Under the pieces are notes generated by a model. The model searched no databases. It had not been told where the DNA came from and saw only the letters and a list, made by a program, of their open reading frames with translations. 55,325 bases of DNA from Nocardia pseudovaccinii NBRC 100343 (GTDB taxonomy: Bacteria; Actinomycetota; Actinomycetes; Mycobacteriales; Mycobacteriaceae), in contig NZ_BDBY01000172.1 in the NCBI RefSeq assembly GCF_001613225.1, positions 1 to 55,325 of the forward strand, in the 5' to 3' direction. This document shows, one piece after another, positions 35,668 through 44,101 of the stretch; the first letter of the stretch is position 1, and each line of letters opens with the position of its first letter. Position numbers and translations under genes: made by a program.

Positions 35668-36753
35668 ATGGCTGACGAGGCTGTCGACACATCGCTGCCG
35701 TCGCGGCCGGATGCACCGATCCTCAACGCCTTCGCCAGCCACATAGAGACGGTGCTGGCGAAGTTGGTGAAGGCGGTGGGCGACGGCTCGGCGAAGTCGA
35801 TCACGGTCGAGGGTCTGAAGGGCCTGGGGGAGTCGCAGCTGAAGTCCGGCGAACTCGTCACGAAATACCGTGCCAAACAGAGCGACGACACCAAATATAG
35901 AGACGATCTGAACTCGCTGGACAGCAATATCGCCCAGATCGCGGCGAAAGCGGCCGACGTGTCCATCACCACGACCCGCGAGGTCAAGGAACTGGTGGGC
36001 GACGTCAAGGACATTATGGCCGGTGTGCCGAATCTGACCGACGTGCCGCTGCCGCGCAGCATCGAGTTGCAGATGACCGCAATCAACAAAATCGATAAGA
36101 AGGTCGAGAAAGCGGCACAGGCAGTCTCGGACGCGTACGACGCATTGGACGATCAGGCAGGAAAGGTCACCGACCCGGAGTCGGACGACAGCGGAAGTGC
36201 CACGAATTCGATCGGTAGCGGCAACCAGTTCCCCACCTATACCGGCAGCGGTGGAAACAGCCGCAACTCCAGCGGCCCCGCAGGTCTTGGCAACAGCGCG
36301 AGTGCCCAACCCATCGGCGCAGGTCAGAAAGTGACGGCCAGCGAGATCTACAAGTACCTCCTGAGCAAGGGCTTCACACCGGCGCAAGCGGCGGGCATCT
36401 TGGGCAATATGCAGGTCGAATCGGGTTTCGATACCGGTGCCTACAACCCCGGCGAAGGAGCCATCGGCCTCTGCCAGTGGGAAGGCGGCCGACGGACGGC
36501 GCTCGAGGCATTCGCCGCTAACGACCCCCAACACCGGTCGATCACCGACTGGCATCTCCAGGTCGATTTCATGATGCACGAACTGCGGGGCAGTGAGTCC
36601 GGTGCGTATGGACAGATCAAGGCTGCGAACTCGGCCGGTGCCGCGGCGGCCGCGTTCGATCAGTACTACGAACGCAGCTCGGGTGAGGCCCGCGGTCAAC
36701 GCGTCGCGAATGCCAACAGCATCGCGTCGAATATGGCCAGCGTAGCGGCCTAG
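35668..36753 (+). CDS. Phage-tail-lysozyme-domain protein with a helical, possibly type VII-secreted N-terminus
   Basis: A 361-residue two-part protein. Residues 1-165 are mainly helical and Lys/Asp-rich, without a signal peptide, ending in SDAYDALDD, which contains a YxxxD motif (157-161) like those of type VII secretion substrates. A Ser/Gly/Asn-rich linker covers about 170-225. The C-terminal domain reads ASEIYKYLLSKGFTPAQAAG, ILGNMQVESGFDTGAYN and IGLCQWEGGRRTALEAFA, which matches phage-tail lysozyme domains, with the candidate catalytic Glu in QVESGF. It stands alone with its own promoter (35506-35667) and has no phage genes around it. A wall-degrading effector or wall-remodelling enzyme is plausible. 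Confidence 0.75.
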   Translation: MADEAVDTSLPSRPDAPILNAFASHIETVLAKLVKAVGDGSAKSITVEGLKGLGESQLKSGELVTKYRAKQSDDTKYRDDLNSLDSNIAQIAAKAADVSITTTREVKELVGDVKDIMAGVPNLTDVPLPRSIELQMTAINKIDKKVEKAAQAVSDAYDALDDQAGKVTDPESDDSGSATNSIGSGNQFPTYTGSGGNSRNSSGPAGLGNSASAQPIGAGQKVTASEIYKYLLSKGFTPAQAAGILGNMQVESGFDTGAYNPGEGAIGLCQWEGGRRTALEAFAANDPQHRSITDWHLQVDFMMHELRGSESGAYGQIKAANSAGAAAAAFDQYYERSSGEARGQRVANANSIASNMASVAA

Positions 36754-36902
36754 CGCCGATCGCGGAGTTAGCGCGGTCACACCTGGATCGTGGGGTGTCG
36801 GAAGCACCGCTGGCGCCAGGTAAAATCGGTGGTTCTTGTGCGGGTTCGCGTCGCACAATCGAACAGCAACCGATCAGCACCACGTACCTGTAGGAGAAGC
36901 CT

Positions 36903-38534
<1,632 letters not shown>

Positions 38535-38687
38535 TCCGGGGTGATCGGGCCGGAGTTTCGTTGCGGGCGGTGGGTTTTCGGTTCCCCGGGATCGGATCTC
38601 CGGTGATTTTCATCACAAAGACCCGTTGATCACAGCTTCCCGAGTGTCTAGCCTGGAAAGACGCGGCTCGGCGACTCGGAGGAAGCC

Positions 38688-38921
38688 ATGAGCGACAGGC
38701 CCACACAAGTCAAGGCCACACTGGGTAAGGGCACACGCGTCACGGGGAAATCACGAGACCGTTTGCAAACCCAGCTGAAGAAGCAGTACGAGGCGGGTGC
38801 CAGCATTCGATCGCTGGCCCGGTCGACCGGCCGCTCCTACGGCTTCATCCACAACGTGCTGGTGGAGTCGCACGTGCAGCTCCGCAGTCGTGGCGGTGCG
38901 AACCGCCGCAAGAGCCAGTAG
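38688..38921 (+). CDS. Small helix-turn-helix protein
   Basis: A 77-residue basic protein starting MSDRPTQVKATLGKGTRVTG, with GGAGGAAG as a strong ribosome-binding site. The second half is a helix-turn-helix: LKKQYEAGASIRSLARSTGR followed by SYGFIHNVLVESHVQL, and a basic tail RSRGGANRRKSQ. The pattern resembles the DNA-binding part of resolvase-type or nucleoid-associated HTH proteins. The homologue I recall in M. tuberculosis (Rv1473A) also lies directly after the ABC-F gene. It probably binds DNA; its targets are unknown. Confidence 0.85.
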   Translation: MSDRPTQVKATLGKGTRVTGKSRDRLQTQLKKQYEAGASIRSLARSTGRSYGFIHNVLVESHVQLRSRGGANRRKSQ

Positions 38922-38987
38922 CGTTCCTGGATCTGGATGCCGGTGTCGGCGAATGGGTTTCGCCGACACCGAGCGAGATCGTGCGCG

Positions 38988-39950
38988 CTAAAAGCCGGGC
39001 ACCGCGCCGTCGCCGTTGACCAGCAGGTTGGCGAGGCTGCGGAACATCGGCAGGCCCGTCTTGATCTCCAGATACGCGAACTGGCCCTGTGGGTTGACCT
39101 CGAGGAAGTAGTACTCGCCGTCGAGGCCGAGGCGTAGATCCAGCACGCCGAAGCTCAGGCCGAGTGCGCCCATCAGCGTGGCCAGCGACTTGCTGACCGA
39201 GGCGGGCAGATGCTCCGGTACGAAGTCGACAGTGGTGTCCAGCCGGGAATCGACCCGGCCGACCCCGGACTGCGAGTCGATGCGCACCGCCCATTCGACG
39301 CCGTCCATCCACACCACACGCAGATCGCACCGTGCCTCGACGTAGTCCTGGAACGTGGTCGGCGCGGAGCGGATGCCCGCGAGGCGGCCGAAGTCGACCC
39401 TGGTAATCAATCGGGTTTCGGCGAATTCGGCGCGCCCGGTGCCGGTGCGCTTGTAAACCACCGAGCCCGAACGTGATTCGACGAAGCTGCGCGCCTCGTC
39501 CGGATCGTTGGTGATGAGTGTTTCCGGGATCACGAAACCGGCTCGCCGTGCGGTCTCCAACTGTACGATTTTGCGGCTCGCGGTGCGATCGGCGCCGGGA
39601 TCGTTGACCCAGTACGCCGGTATCGACCACAGCAGACCCTGGATGAAGCCATCGCATTCGGCTTGGCGGTAGGCGTCATCCGAGGCGCGCACACCGGCCG
39701 GGACCTGTGCGGGGTGCGGTCTGCGCCACCAGACCGAGCGGACGTCGTCGAGTCCGATCACATGCGACAGCGAACGCGTGGTGCCGTGCCGATCGAGCCG
39801 GAAACTTCCGGATTCGCGCGGGAAGTCGCGCAGGTCGAGGTGAATCGGGCTGAGCCCGTGGTGTTCTCGCAACGTCGCCGCCATCGCGGTCCCGTGCAGA
39901 TCATCGGATTCGGAGACGATGAGGACCGAACCTGTCCGGCGCGCCGCCAT
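38988..39950 (-). CDS. MvdD/TgnB-type ATP-grasp peptide ligase (candidate graspetide synthetase)
   Basis: A 320-residue ATP-grasp enzyme. It opens with the family's pre-ATP-grasp segment (VLIVSESDDLHGTAMAATLR, then VWWRRPHPAQV) and has the nucleotide-binding core SRKIVQLETARRAGFVIPET, GSVVYKRTGTGRAEFAETRL. The metal-binding C-terminus reads YYFLEVNPQGQFAYLEIKTG, PMFRSLANLL, typical of enzymes that form ester or amide rings in omega-ester peptides. It starts 12 bp after a 152-residue protein with a Thr/Ser/Asp-rich tail, a plausible precursor. No transporter or protease lies beside it. A ligase acting on another peptide is the alternative. Confidence 0.85.
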   Translation of the reverse strand: MAARRTGSVLIVSESDDLHGTAMAATLREHHGLSPIHLDLRDFPRESGSFRLDRHGTTRSLSHVIGLDDVRSVWWRRPHPAQVPAGVRASDDAYRQAECDGFIQGLLWSIPAYWVNDPGADRTASRKIVQLETARRAGFVIPETLITNDPDEARSFVESRSGSVVYKRTGTGRAEFAETRLITRVDFGRLAGIRSAPTTFQDYVEARCDLRVVWMDGVEWAVRIDSQSGVGRVDSRLDTTVDFVPEHLPASVSKSLATLMGALGLSFGVLDLRLGLDGEYYFLEVNPQGQFAYLEIKTGLPMFRSLANLLVNGDGAVPGF

Positions 39951-39962
39951 GCGCAGTTCCGT

Positions 39963-40421
39963 TCAGTCGAGACTGTCGCAGTTTATGCCGTCGTCGCTTG
40001 TCGCGAGCGATTTGGTTTGGCAGTAGGTGAAGGTCGCTCCGCTGGTGCCCGTGCAATCGGCGAGCTGCAGGCTGTCGGCCCAGGATGCGGTGAGTTGTTG
40101 CAGCGCTTCATCTCCCAATGCCGCGGAGGGTTCCTCGGCCAGTGTCATGGGCCGGTCCACCAGGTCGATACGCAGGCGGCGGGTGAAATCGGCGGTGGCG
40201 CCGGGACGGATATCCATCAGCACCGGACGGCCTTCGCGCTCGGTGGTCGCGCTGTCGGTCCAGTCGAGGACCCGAAGTACATCGTCGCGGCGGAAGGTCC
40301 AGGTGCCTTCGGTCACTCTGACCGTGAAATCTCGTTCCGACTCGGCCACCAGCAGTCCCTGCAACGCGGGGACGCGGTCACCCGCCGGCCCGGTGCCGGG
40401 GAGGTGGATTGCGTCGGTCAT
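39963..40421 (-). CDS. Candidate graspetide precursor with Thr/Ser/Asp/Cys-rich C-terminus
   Basis: A 152-residue protein, unrecognised as a family, starting MTDAIHLPGTGPAGDRVPAL, with GGAG 8 bp upstream of the ATG. Residues 15-90 look like a small beta-rich domain (FTVRVTEGTWTFRRDDVLRV; RPVLMDIRPGATADFTRRLR). An Asp/Glu/Ala-rich helix follows. The last 32 residues hold 6 Thr, 4 Ser, 5 Asp, 3 Cys and 1 Lys (for example CTGTSGATFTYCQTK and DDGINCDSLD), a composition suited to ester or amide macrocycles. It is 12 bp upstream of the ATP-grasp gene on the same strand. The precursor role is inferred from composition and position only. The 273 bp upstream (40422-40694) hold no gene I can support. 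Confidence 0.6.
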   Translation of the reverse strand: MTDAIHLPGTGPAGDRVPALQGLLVAESERDFTVRVTEGTWTFRRDDVLRVLDWTDSATTEREGRPVLMDIRPGATADFTRRLRIDLVDRPMTLAEEPSAALGDEALQQLTASWADSLQLADCTGTSGATFTYCQTKSLATSDDGINCDSLD

Positions 40422-40694
40422 AGTGAGCTCTCCGATCTGCTCGCGATTTGCCAGAACCCCCGAGCGGGAACTGGATCATATCGCGCAAGGGGTCTCGCAC
40501 GGTCCATATCGCGAGATTTCACCGCCGCTGGCAAACTAGATTTCGGATCGGGATGCGCTAGCGCCGAAAGATTTTCGGTGTGCGGCCGAATGGGCTCCGG
40601 CAATCATTGAGCTACTTCCGAACGGTTCCGTGCGATCGATATTGCCCGGGATTGGCGGCTGCGCCTCCGTTGGTGCGGATCTGTCCGCGACGGT

Positions 40695-41111
40695 TCAGAG
40701 TCCGAGCAGATCCGGTTGTTCGGCGATGGCGCGCAAGCGTTCGCCGGGATCGGTTACCAGTTTGCGTGCGGTGAGATCCATGATGCCGAGTACCACCTCG
40801 ACCTCTGCTGCGACAGTACCGTCGATCTTGCGCATCTCCTGGCGGATTCGGAAGATCTTGCCGCCGTCCCACTGGAATTCGCAGGTGACCGCGACCTCGT
40901 CGCCGCCGCGCAGTTCACGCCGATACTTGATATTGGTTTCCAGCACGACCGGGCCGATGCCGCCGGAGATCAGCTTGTCGCCGCCGATTCCGGCCGCCCG
41001 CAGCAGTTCCCAGCGGGCGTGCTCGGCGTACTGCAGATACACGGCCTGATTCAGATGGCCGAGGGTATCGAGTTCATAGCCGCGGACGACGACGGGAACG
41101 CTGAAGGTCAT
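40695..41111 (-). CDS. Hot-dog-fold acyl-CoA thioesterase
   Basis: A 138-residue 4HBT-type protein starting MTFSVPVVVRGYELDTLGHL at 41111. The catalytic segment is YELDTLGHLNQAVYLQYAEH with the conserved Asp and the following helix ARWELLRAAG. The strands KYRRELRGGDEVAVTCEFQW and KIFRIRQEMRKIDGTVAAEV complete the hot-dog. It should hydrolyse an acyl-CoA or hydroxybenzoyl-CoA thioester. The open frame to 41192 is not family-like and is excluded. Possible source or editor of acyl-CoA, but no linked pathway is evident. Confidence 0.88.
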   Translation of the reverse strand: MTFSVPVVVRGYELDTLGHLNQAVYLQYAEHARWELLRAAGIGGDKLISGGIGPVVLETNIKYRRELRGGDEVAVTCEFQWDGGKIFRIRQEMRKIDGTVAAEVEVVLGIMDLTARKLVTDPGERLRAIAEQPDLLGL

Positions 41112-41235
41112 AGCCGGTCGAACCCTCGCGCGCGCGAGGATTGTTCCCGTTTCCGGCTGATGGCTGCGCCACAGTCGGTGGGCGGCGCGCATATCCCGTC
41201 GTCATTCATCCGCATCCGTCGTTCCGGGGCGAACG

Positions 41236-41736
41236 TCACTGCCGGTTCGCGTTGCGCTCGGCCCACCATTCGGGCGACTCGACGAACCAGTTGTCGTATT
41301 CCTCCTGCGACGCCGCCAGTTCTTCGAAGGTGGCCTCGCCCTTGACCAGCCGGTCGAGCAGGCGGAAGTAGCCGAAGCGCTCCACCGCGGGCATCAGGGC
41401 GATCAGGATCCGCGCGGAGCTGTCCGGCGCGGCGCCGAAGGCGTGCGGCATCAGCTTGGGGACGACGATCGACCCGCCCGCTCCGACAGTGACGATCTTG
41501 TCCCCGGCCAGTACCTGTAGTTCGCCGTCGGCGACGTAGAACAGCTCGTCCGACTTGGTGTGGTAGTGCGGTGCCGCGCCGTCTGCGCCCTTGTCCATAT
41601 TGACCTCCAGATGGCTGACCGCGCCGCCCGCTTCGTTCGAGTCGATGAGCAGGCGCATGGTGACCGAGGGGGTCACCAGGGTCTCGGCATCCTGCGGCTG
41701 GCGGATGGCGAAGGTGCGATCGGTGGTGGCGTTCAT
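41236..41736 (-). CDS. Cupin-domain protein
   Basis: A 166-residue single-cupin protein. The first metal motif is HYHTKSDELFYVADGELQVL (His, His, Glu) and the second is IVVPKLMPHAFGAAPDSSAR, which provides the remaining His. The C-terminal 50 residues are helical (FRLLDRLVKGEATFEELAAS). It is probably a metal-binding enzyme or sensor in a small regulon, since it diverges from a marR gene with palindromic sites between them. Substrate unknown. Confidence 0.88.
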   Translation of the reverse strand: MNATTDRTFAIRQPQDAETLVTPSVTMRLLIDSNEAGGAVSHLEVNMDKGADGAAPHYHTKSDELFYVADGELQVLAGDKIVTVGAGGSIVVPKLMPHAFGAAPDSSARILIALMPAVERFGYFRLLDRLVKGEATFEELAASQEEYDNWFVESPEWWAERNANRQ

Positions 41737-41766
41737 GATGCTCTCCGGTTGATTCGGTGATTGATA

Positions 41767-41795
41767 ATTCGCTACCGAACTATATAGCAGCGAAT
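41767..41795. promoter_or_regulatory. Candidate MarR operator between cupin and marR genes
   Basis: ATTCGCT (41767-41773) and AGCGAAT (41789-41795) are inverted repeats in the 71-bp divergent interval, just upstream of the marR ATG at 41808. The TTCGCTA half-site recurs after the marR gene. Confidence 0.5.
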
Positions 41796-41807
41796 AGAAT
41801 CTTGTCC

Positions 41808-42317
41808 ATGGATGAGATCGAACGGGATCCGGTGGATGCGATCGTCGAGCAGTGGCGGCGGGAGCGGCCGGACCTCGAGTTGGAGGCGATGGGTGTGATC
41901 GGGCGGCTGGGTCGGCTGCTCGTGGTCGCGCAGCGGGATATCGAGGCGGTCTTCATCGCGCACGGGCTGCAGCGCGGCGAGTTCGATGTGCTTGCCGCAC
42001 TGCGTCGTTCGGGTGAGCCGTTCGAACTGAACCCGTCGGTGCTGGCCGACACGCTGATGCTGTCGCGCGCCGGAATGACCGGTCGGCTCGACCGTCTGGA
42101 GTCGGCGGGGTTGGTCCGTCGCATCGCGGACGCGGCGGATCGCCGCGCCATCAGGGTGGCGCTCACCGAGGCGGGTCGCACGCTGATCGACAAGGTCGTC
42201 ACCGCGCATACCGAGAACGAAACCAGGATGTTGTCGGTGCTTTCGGCGAAGGATCGCCGCGACCTGGATCGGATCGCCCGGATACTGCTCGGCAGCCTCG
42301 AGGGTGGCGCGAAATAG
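41808..42317 (+). CDS. MarR-family regulator
   Basis: A 169-residue winged-helix protein starting MDEIERDPVDAIVEQWRRER at the ATG at 41808; an upstream in-frame ATG at 41757 would extend across the operator. The HTH and wing are RGEFDVLAALRRSGEPFELN, VLADTLMLSRAGMTGRLDRL and VRRIADAADRRAIRVALTEA. It is divergent from the cupin gene and probably represses it and itself by binding the palindromes nearby. It may also control the hydrolase gene at 42368 through the site at 42319. Confidence 0.92.
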   Translation: MDEIERDPVDAIVEQWRRERPDLELEAMGVIGRLGRLLVVAQRDIEAVFIAHGLQRGEFDVLAALRRSGEPFELNPSVLADTLMLSRAGMTGRLDRLESAGLVRRIADAADRRAIRVALTEAGRTLIDKVVTAHTENETRMLSVLSAKDRRDLDRIARILLGSLEGGAK

Positions 42318-42318
42318 G

Positions 42319-42330
42319 GTAGTTCGCTAC
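42319..42330. promoter_or_regulatory. Second candidate MarR site
   Basis: GTAG-TTCG-CTAC is a short palindrome just after the marR stop and 38 bp before the hydrolase gene. It contains the TTCGCTAC sequence also found at the marR-cupin operator. Confidence 0.4.
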
Positions 42331-42367
42331 TCGGGTGCTGGGCCGGTCATGGGTTCACCATGGGTTG

Positions 42368-43159
42368 ATGATCGACATCATCACCCTCCGCGGCACGGGT
42401 GAACCGCGGAATACCAATGGGACGCCCGCCGGCATGCTGCGCGATGTCACGAAACTGCTCGATCCCGGCCGTTTCACCGCCTTCGAGCCGGATTGGCCCG
42501 CCTCGGTCGGGCCGAGCCCGGATCTATGGGGGCCTTCGCTGGATACCTCGATCCGGCTCGGTGTTGCGGCGGGCGTGCGGGCTATTCAGGACTCGCCGAA
42601 TGTCTGCGGGCTGCTGAGCTATTCGCTCGGAAGTATCTGTGCGAGCAAGATTCTGGAGGGAGTGCGGTCGGGTAAGTACAAGAACACCGACGGCTCGCCC
42701 CTGGAAATCGCCTTCGCCGTCAATATCGCGAACCCGCTGCGCAAACGCGGCCAGTCGGTCGGCAATCTATGTCCGGCAACGACTTTCGGCCTGCACGGGG
42801 AACGCGGCGCCTGGCCCGCGCTCGATGTCAAGGAGTATGCGAATCCGGGCGATATCATCACCGCGTCGCCGGGCGACTCGCCGTTGCGGGTCATCGATGT
42901 CGGCATCTCGCCGTTCTCGTTCGTCGAAGGCGCCCGCATCGGAAATGTGGCCCCGATGATCTTCGCCGAATTGCTGCGGTTCCTGATGACCGATCCGATC
43001 GGCAATCTCGATCGCTACGCGGCCGCGGTCAACGGTGTCATCGGCTATCTGACGCCGTGGCCGGACGGTCAGCACGTTCTCTACTCCGGACACAATATGC
43101 CCGGCACGAATGTCCTGTGGACGACCCATGCCGCCGACTATCTGAACGCCAACTACTGA
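42368..43159 (+). CDS. LysB/cutinase-like serine hydrolase
   Basis: A 263-residue alpha/beta hydrolase starting MIDIITLRGTGEPRNTNGTP at 42368; a longer start at 42335 is less family-like. Ser86 lies in GLLSYSLGSICASK, the nucleophile elbow (Ser-x-Ser-x-Gly rather than Gly-x-Ser-x-Gly). A candidate Asp is in EYANPGDIITASPGD and a candidate His in HNMPGTNVLWTTHAADYL at the C-terminus. The RGTGE opening and NPGD loop are reminiscent of mycobacteriophage LysB and cutinase-like esterases, which cleave mycolic-acid esters. It has no signal peptide, so an intracellular or phage-derived origin is possible. Confidence 0.65.
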   Translation: MIDIITLRGTGEPRNTNGTPAGMLRDVTKLLDPGRFTAFEPDWPASVGPSPDLWGPSLDTSIRLGVAAGVRAIQDSPNVCGLLSYSLGSICASKILEGVRSGKYKNTDGSPLEIAFAVNIANPLRKRGQSVGNLCPATTFGLHGERGAWPALDVKEYANPGDIITASPGDSPLRVIDVGISPFSFVEGARIGNVAPMIFAELLRFLMTDPIGNLDRYAAAVNGVIGYLTPWPDGQHVLYSGHNMPGTNVLWTTHAADYLNANY

Positions 43160-43239
43160 CTCGCCCGTGCCGGTTCCGCCGGGTATGGGTCCCACTGTCA
43201 TCCCCACTCTCCCGGCGGCGGCGCACCAGAGGTGGCGGC

Positions 43240-44058
43240 TCAATCCCCCTGTGCGGCAGCGGAGATGGGCTGCCACTCGCGCCAGAGCGCCAGGCGGGAT
43301 TCGTAATCCGCGGTGGCGATGGTCAGCGGGACCTCGCCGAGGAAAATGCGCAGCGGCGGCTCGGGCGCATCGACGACCGCGAGGATGGCGGCGCTGGTGG
43401 CGGCCGGGTCGCCCTGGCGCACCGCCGAGCGTTGGGCGGCTCGGGCCGCCCTGGCCGCATCGTAGGCCGGGAGCGGAGTGGCATGCTGCGCCGAGGGGCC
43501 GCCCCAGTCGGTGCCGAATCCGCCCGGTTCGATCAGGGTGACGTGAACGCCGAAGGGTGCGACCTCCTGAGCGAGCGCTTGGGAGAAGCCCTCCAGCGCC
43601 CACTTCGACGCGTGGTACGCACCGAGATTCTGGAAGGCGGAGATGCCGCCGATGCTCGATACCTGGATGATGTGGCCGCTGCCCTGTGCCCGCAGGATCG
43701 GCAGTGCCGCCTGGGTGACCCACAGTGCGCCGAAGACGTTGGTTTCCAATTGGGCGCGGAACTCGTCCTCGCTGAGTTCCTCGATCATGCCGAACTGACC
43801 GTAGCCGGCATTGTTGATCACGATATCGAGTCGCCCGAATCGCTCGGCGGCCTGCTGTACCGCGGCAAAATCGCCGTCCCGGTCGGTGACGTCCAACCGC
43901 AGCGGAACGAATGTGTCCGGATACTTGGCGACGAGATCGTCGAGTGTGCTGGTATCGCGGGCCGTGCCGGCCACTCGATCGCCGCGCTCCAATGCGGCGA
44001 GTGCCCATTCACGGCCGAATCCTCGTGAGACTCCGGTGATGAACCAAACTTTGCTCAT
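43240..44058 (-). CDS. Short-chain dehydrogenase/reductase
   Basis: A 272-residue SDR starting MSKVWFITGVSRGFGREWAL at 44058. Cofactor motif TGVSRGFG, then DIVINNAGYGQFG, and active-site residues in QVSSIGGISAFQNL and AYHASKWALEGFSQ. The C-terminal ADYESRLALWREWQPISAAA resembles oxidoreductases of the same length that act on aldehydes or ketones. A MerR-type palindrome lies in the 43-bp gap before the preceding gene's stop, so it probably has its own inducible promoter. Substrate unknown. Confidence 0.93.
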   Translation of the reverse strand: MSKVWFITGVSRGFGREWALAALERGDRVAGTARDTSTLDDLVAKYPDTFVPLRLDVTDRDGDFAAVQQAAERFGRLDIVINNAGYGQFGMIEELSEDEFRAQLETNVFGALWVTQAALPILRAQGSGHIIQVSSIGGISAFQNLGAYHASKWALEGFSQALAQEVAPFGVHVTLIEPGGFGTDWGGPSAQHATPLPAYDAARAARAAQRSAVRQGDPAATSAAILAVVDAPEPPLRIFLGEVPLTIATADYESRLALWREWQPISAAAQGD

Positions 44059-44078
44059 GTGAGTCCACGCTAGTGACC

Positions 44079-44092
44079 TGGAGTGCACTCCA
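44079..44092 (-). promoter_or_regulatory. MerR-type operator/promoter of the SDR gene
   Basis: TGGAGTGCACTCCA is a perfect 14-bp palindrome 21 bp upstream of the SDR start. On the minus strand it reads TACTTG-CTTGGAGTGCACTCCAGG-TCACTA, with the dyad between -35- and -10-like hexamers. That is the layout of MerR-family promoters, whose consensus I recall as CTTGGAGTnnACTCCAAG. No merR gene is in the window. Confidence 0.6.
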
Positions 44093-44101
44093 AGCAAGTA
44101 T

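Noticed and set aside
35668..36753. Remnant prophage around the lysozyme-domain and LysB-like genes
   Set aside because: No integrase, capsid, tail, terminase or attachment repeats were seen; the neighbours are ordinary bacterial genes.
34741..36858. A very long minus-strand open frame extending the SDR gene to about 705 codons
   Set aside because: Only the first 765 bp upstream of the stop are SDR-like; the rest is antisense of the phage-lysozyme gene and of intergenic DNA.
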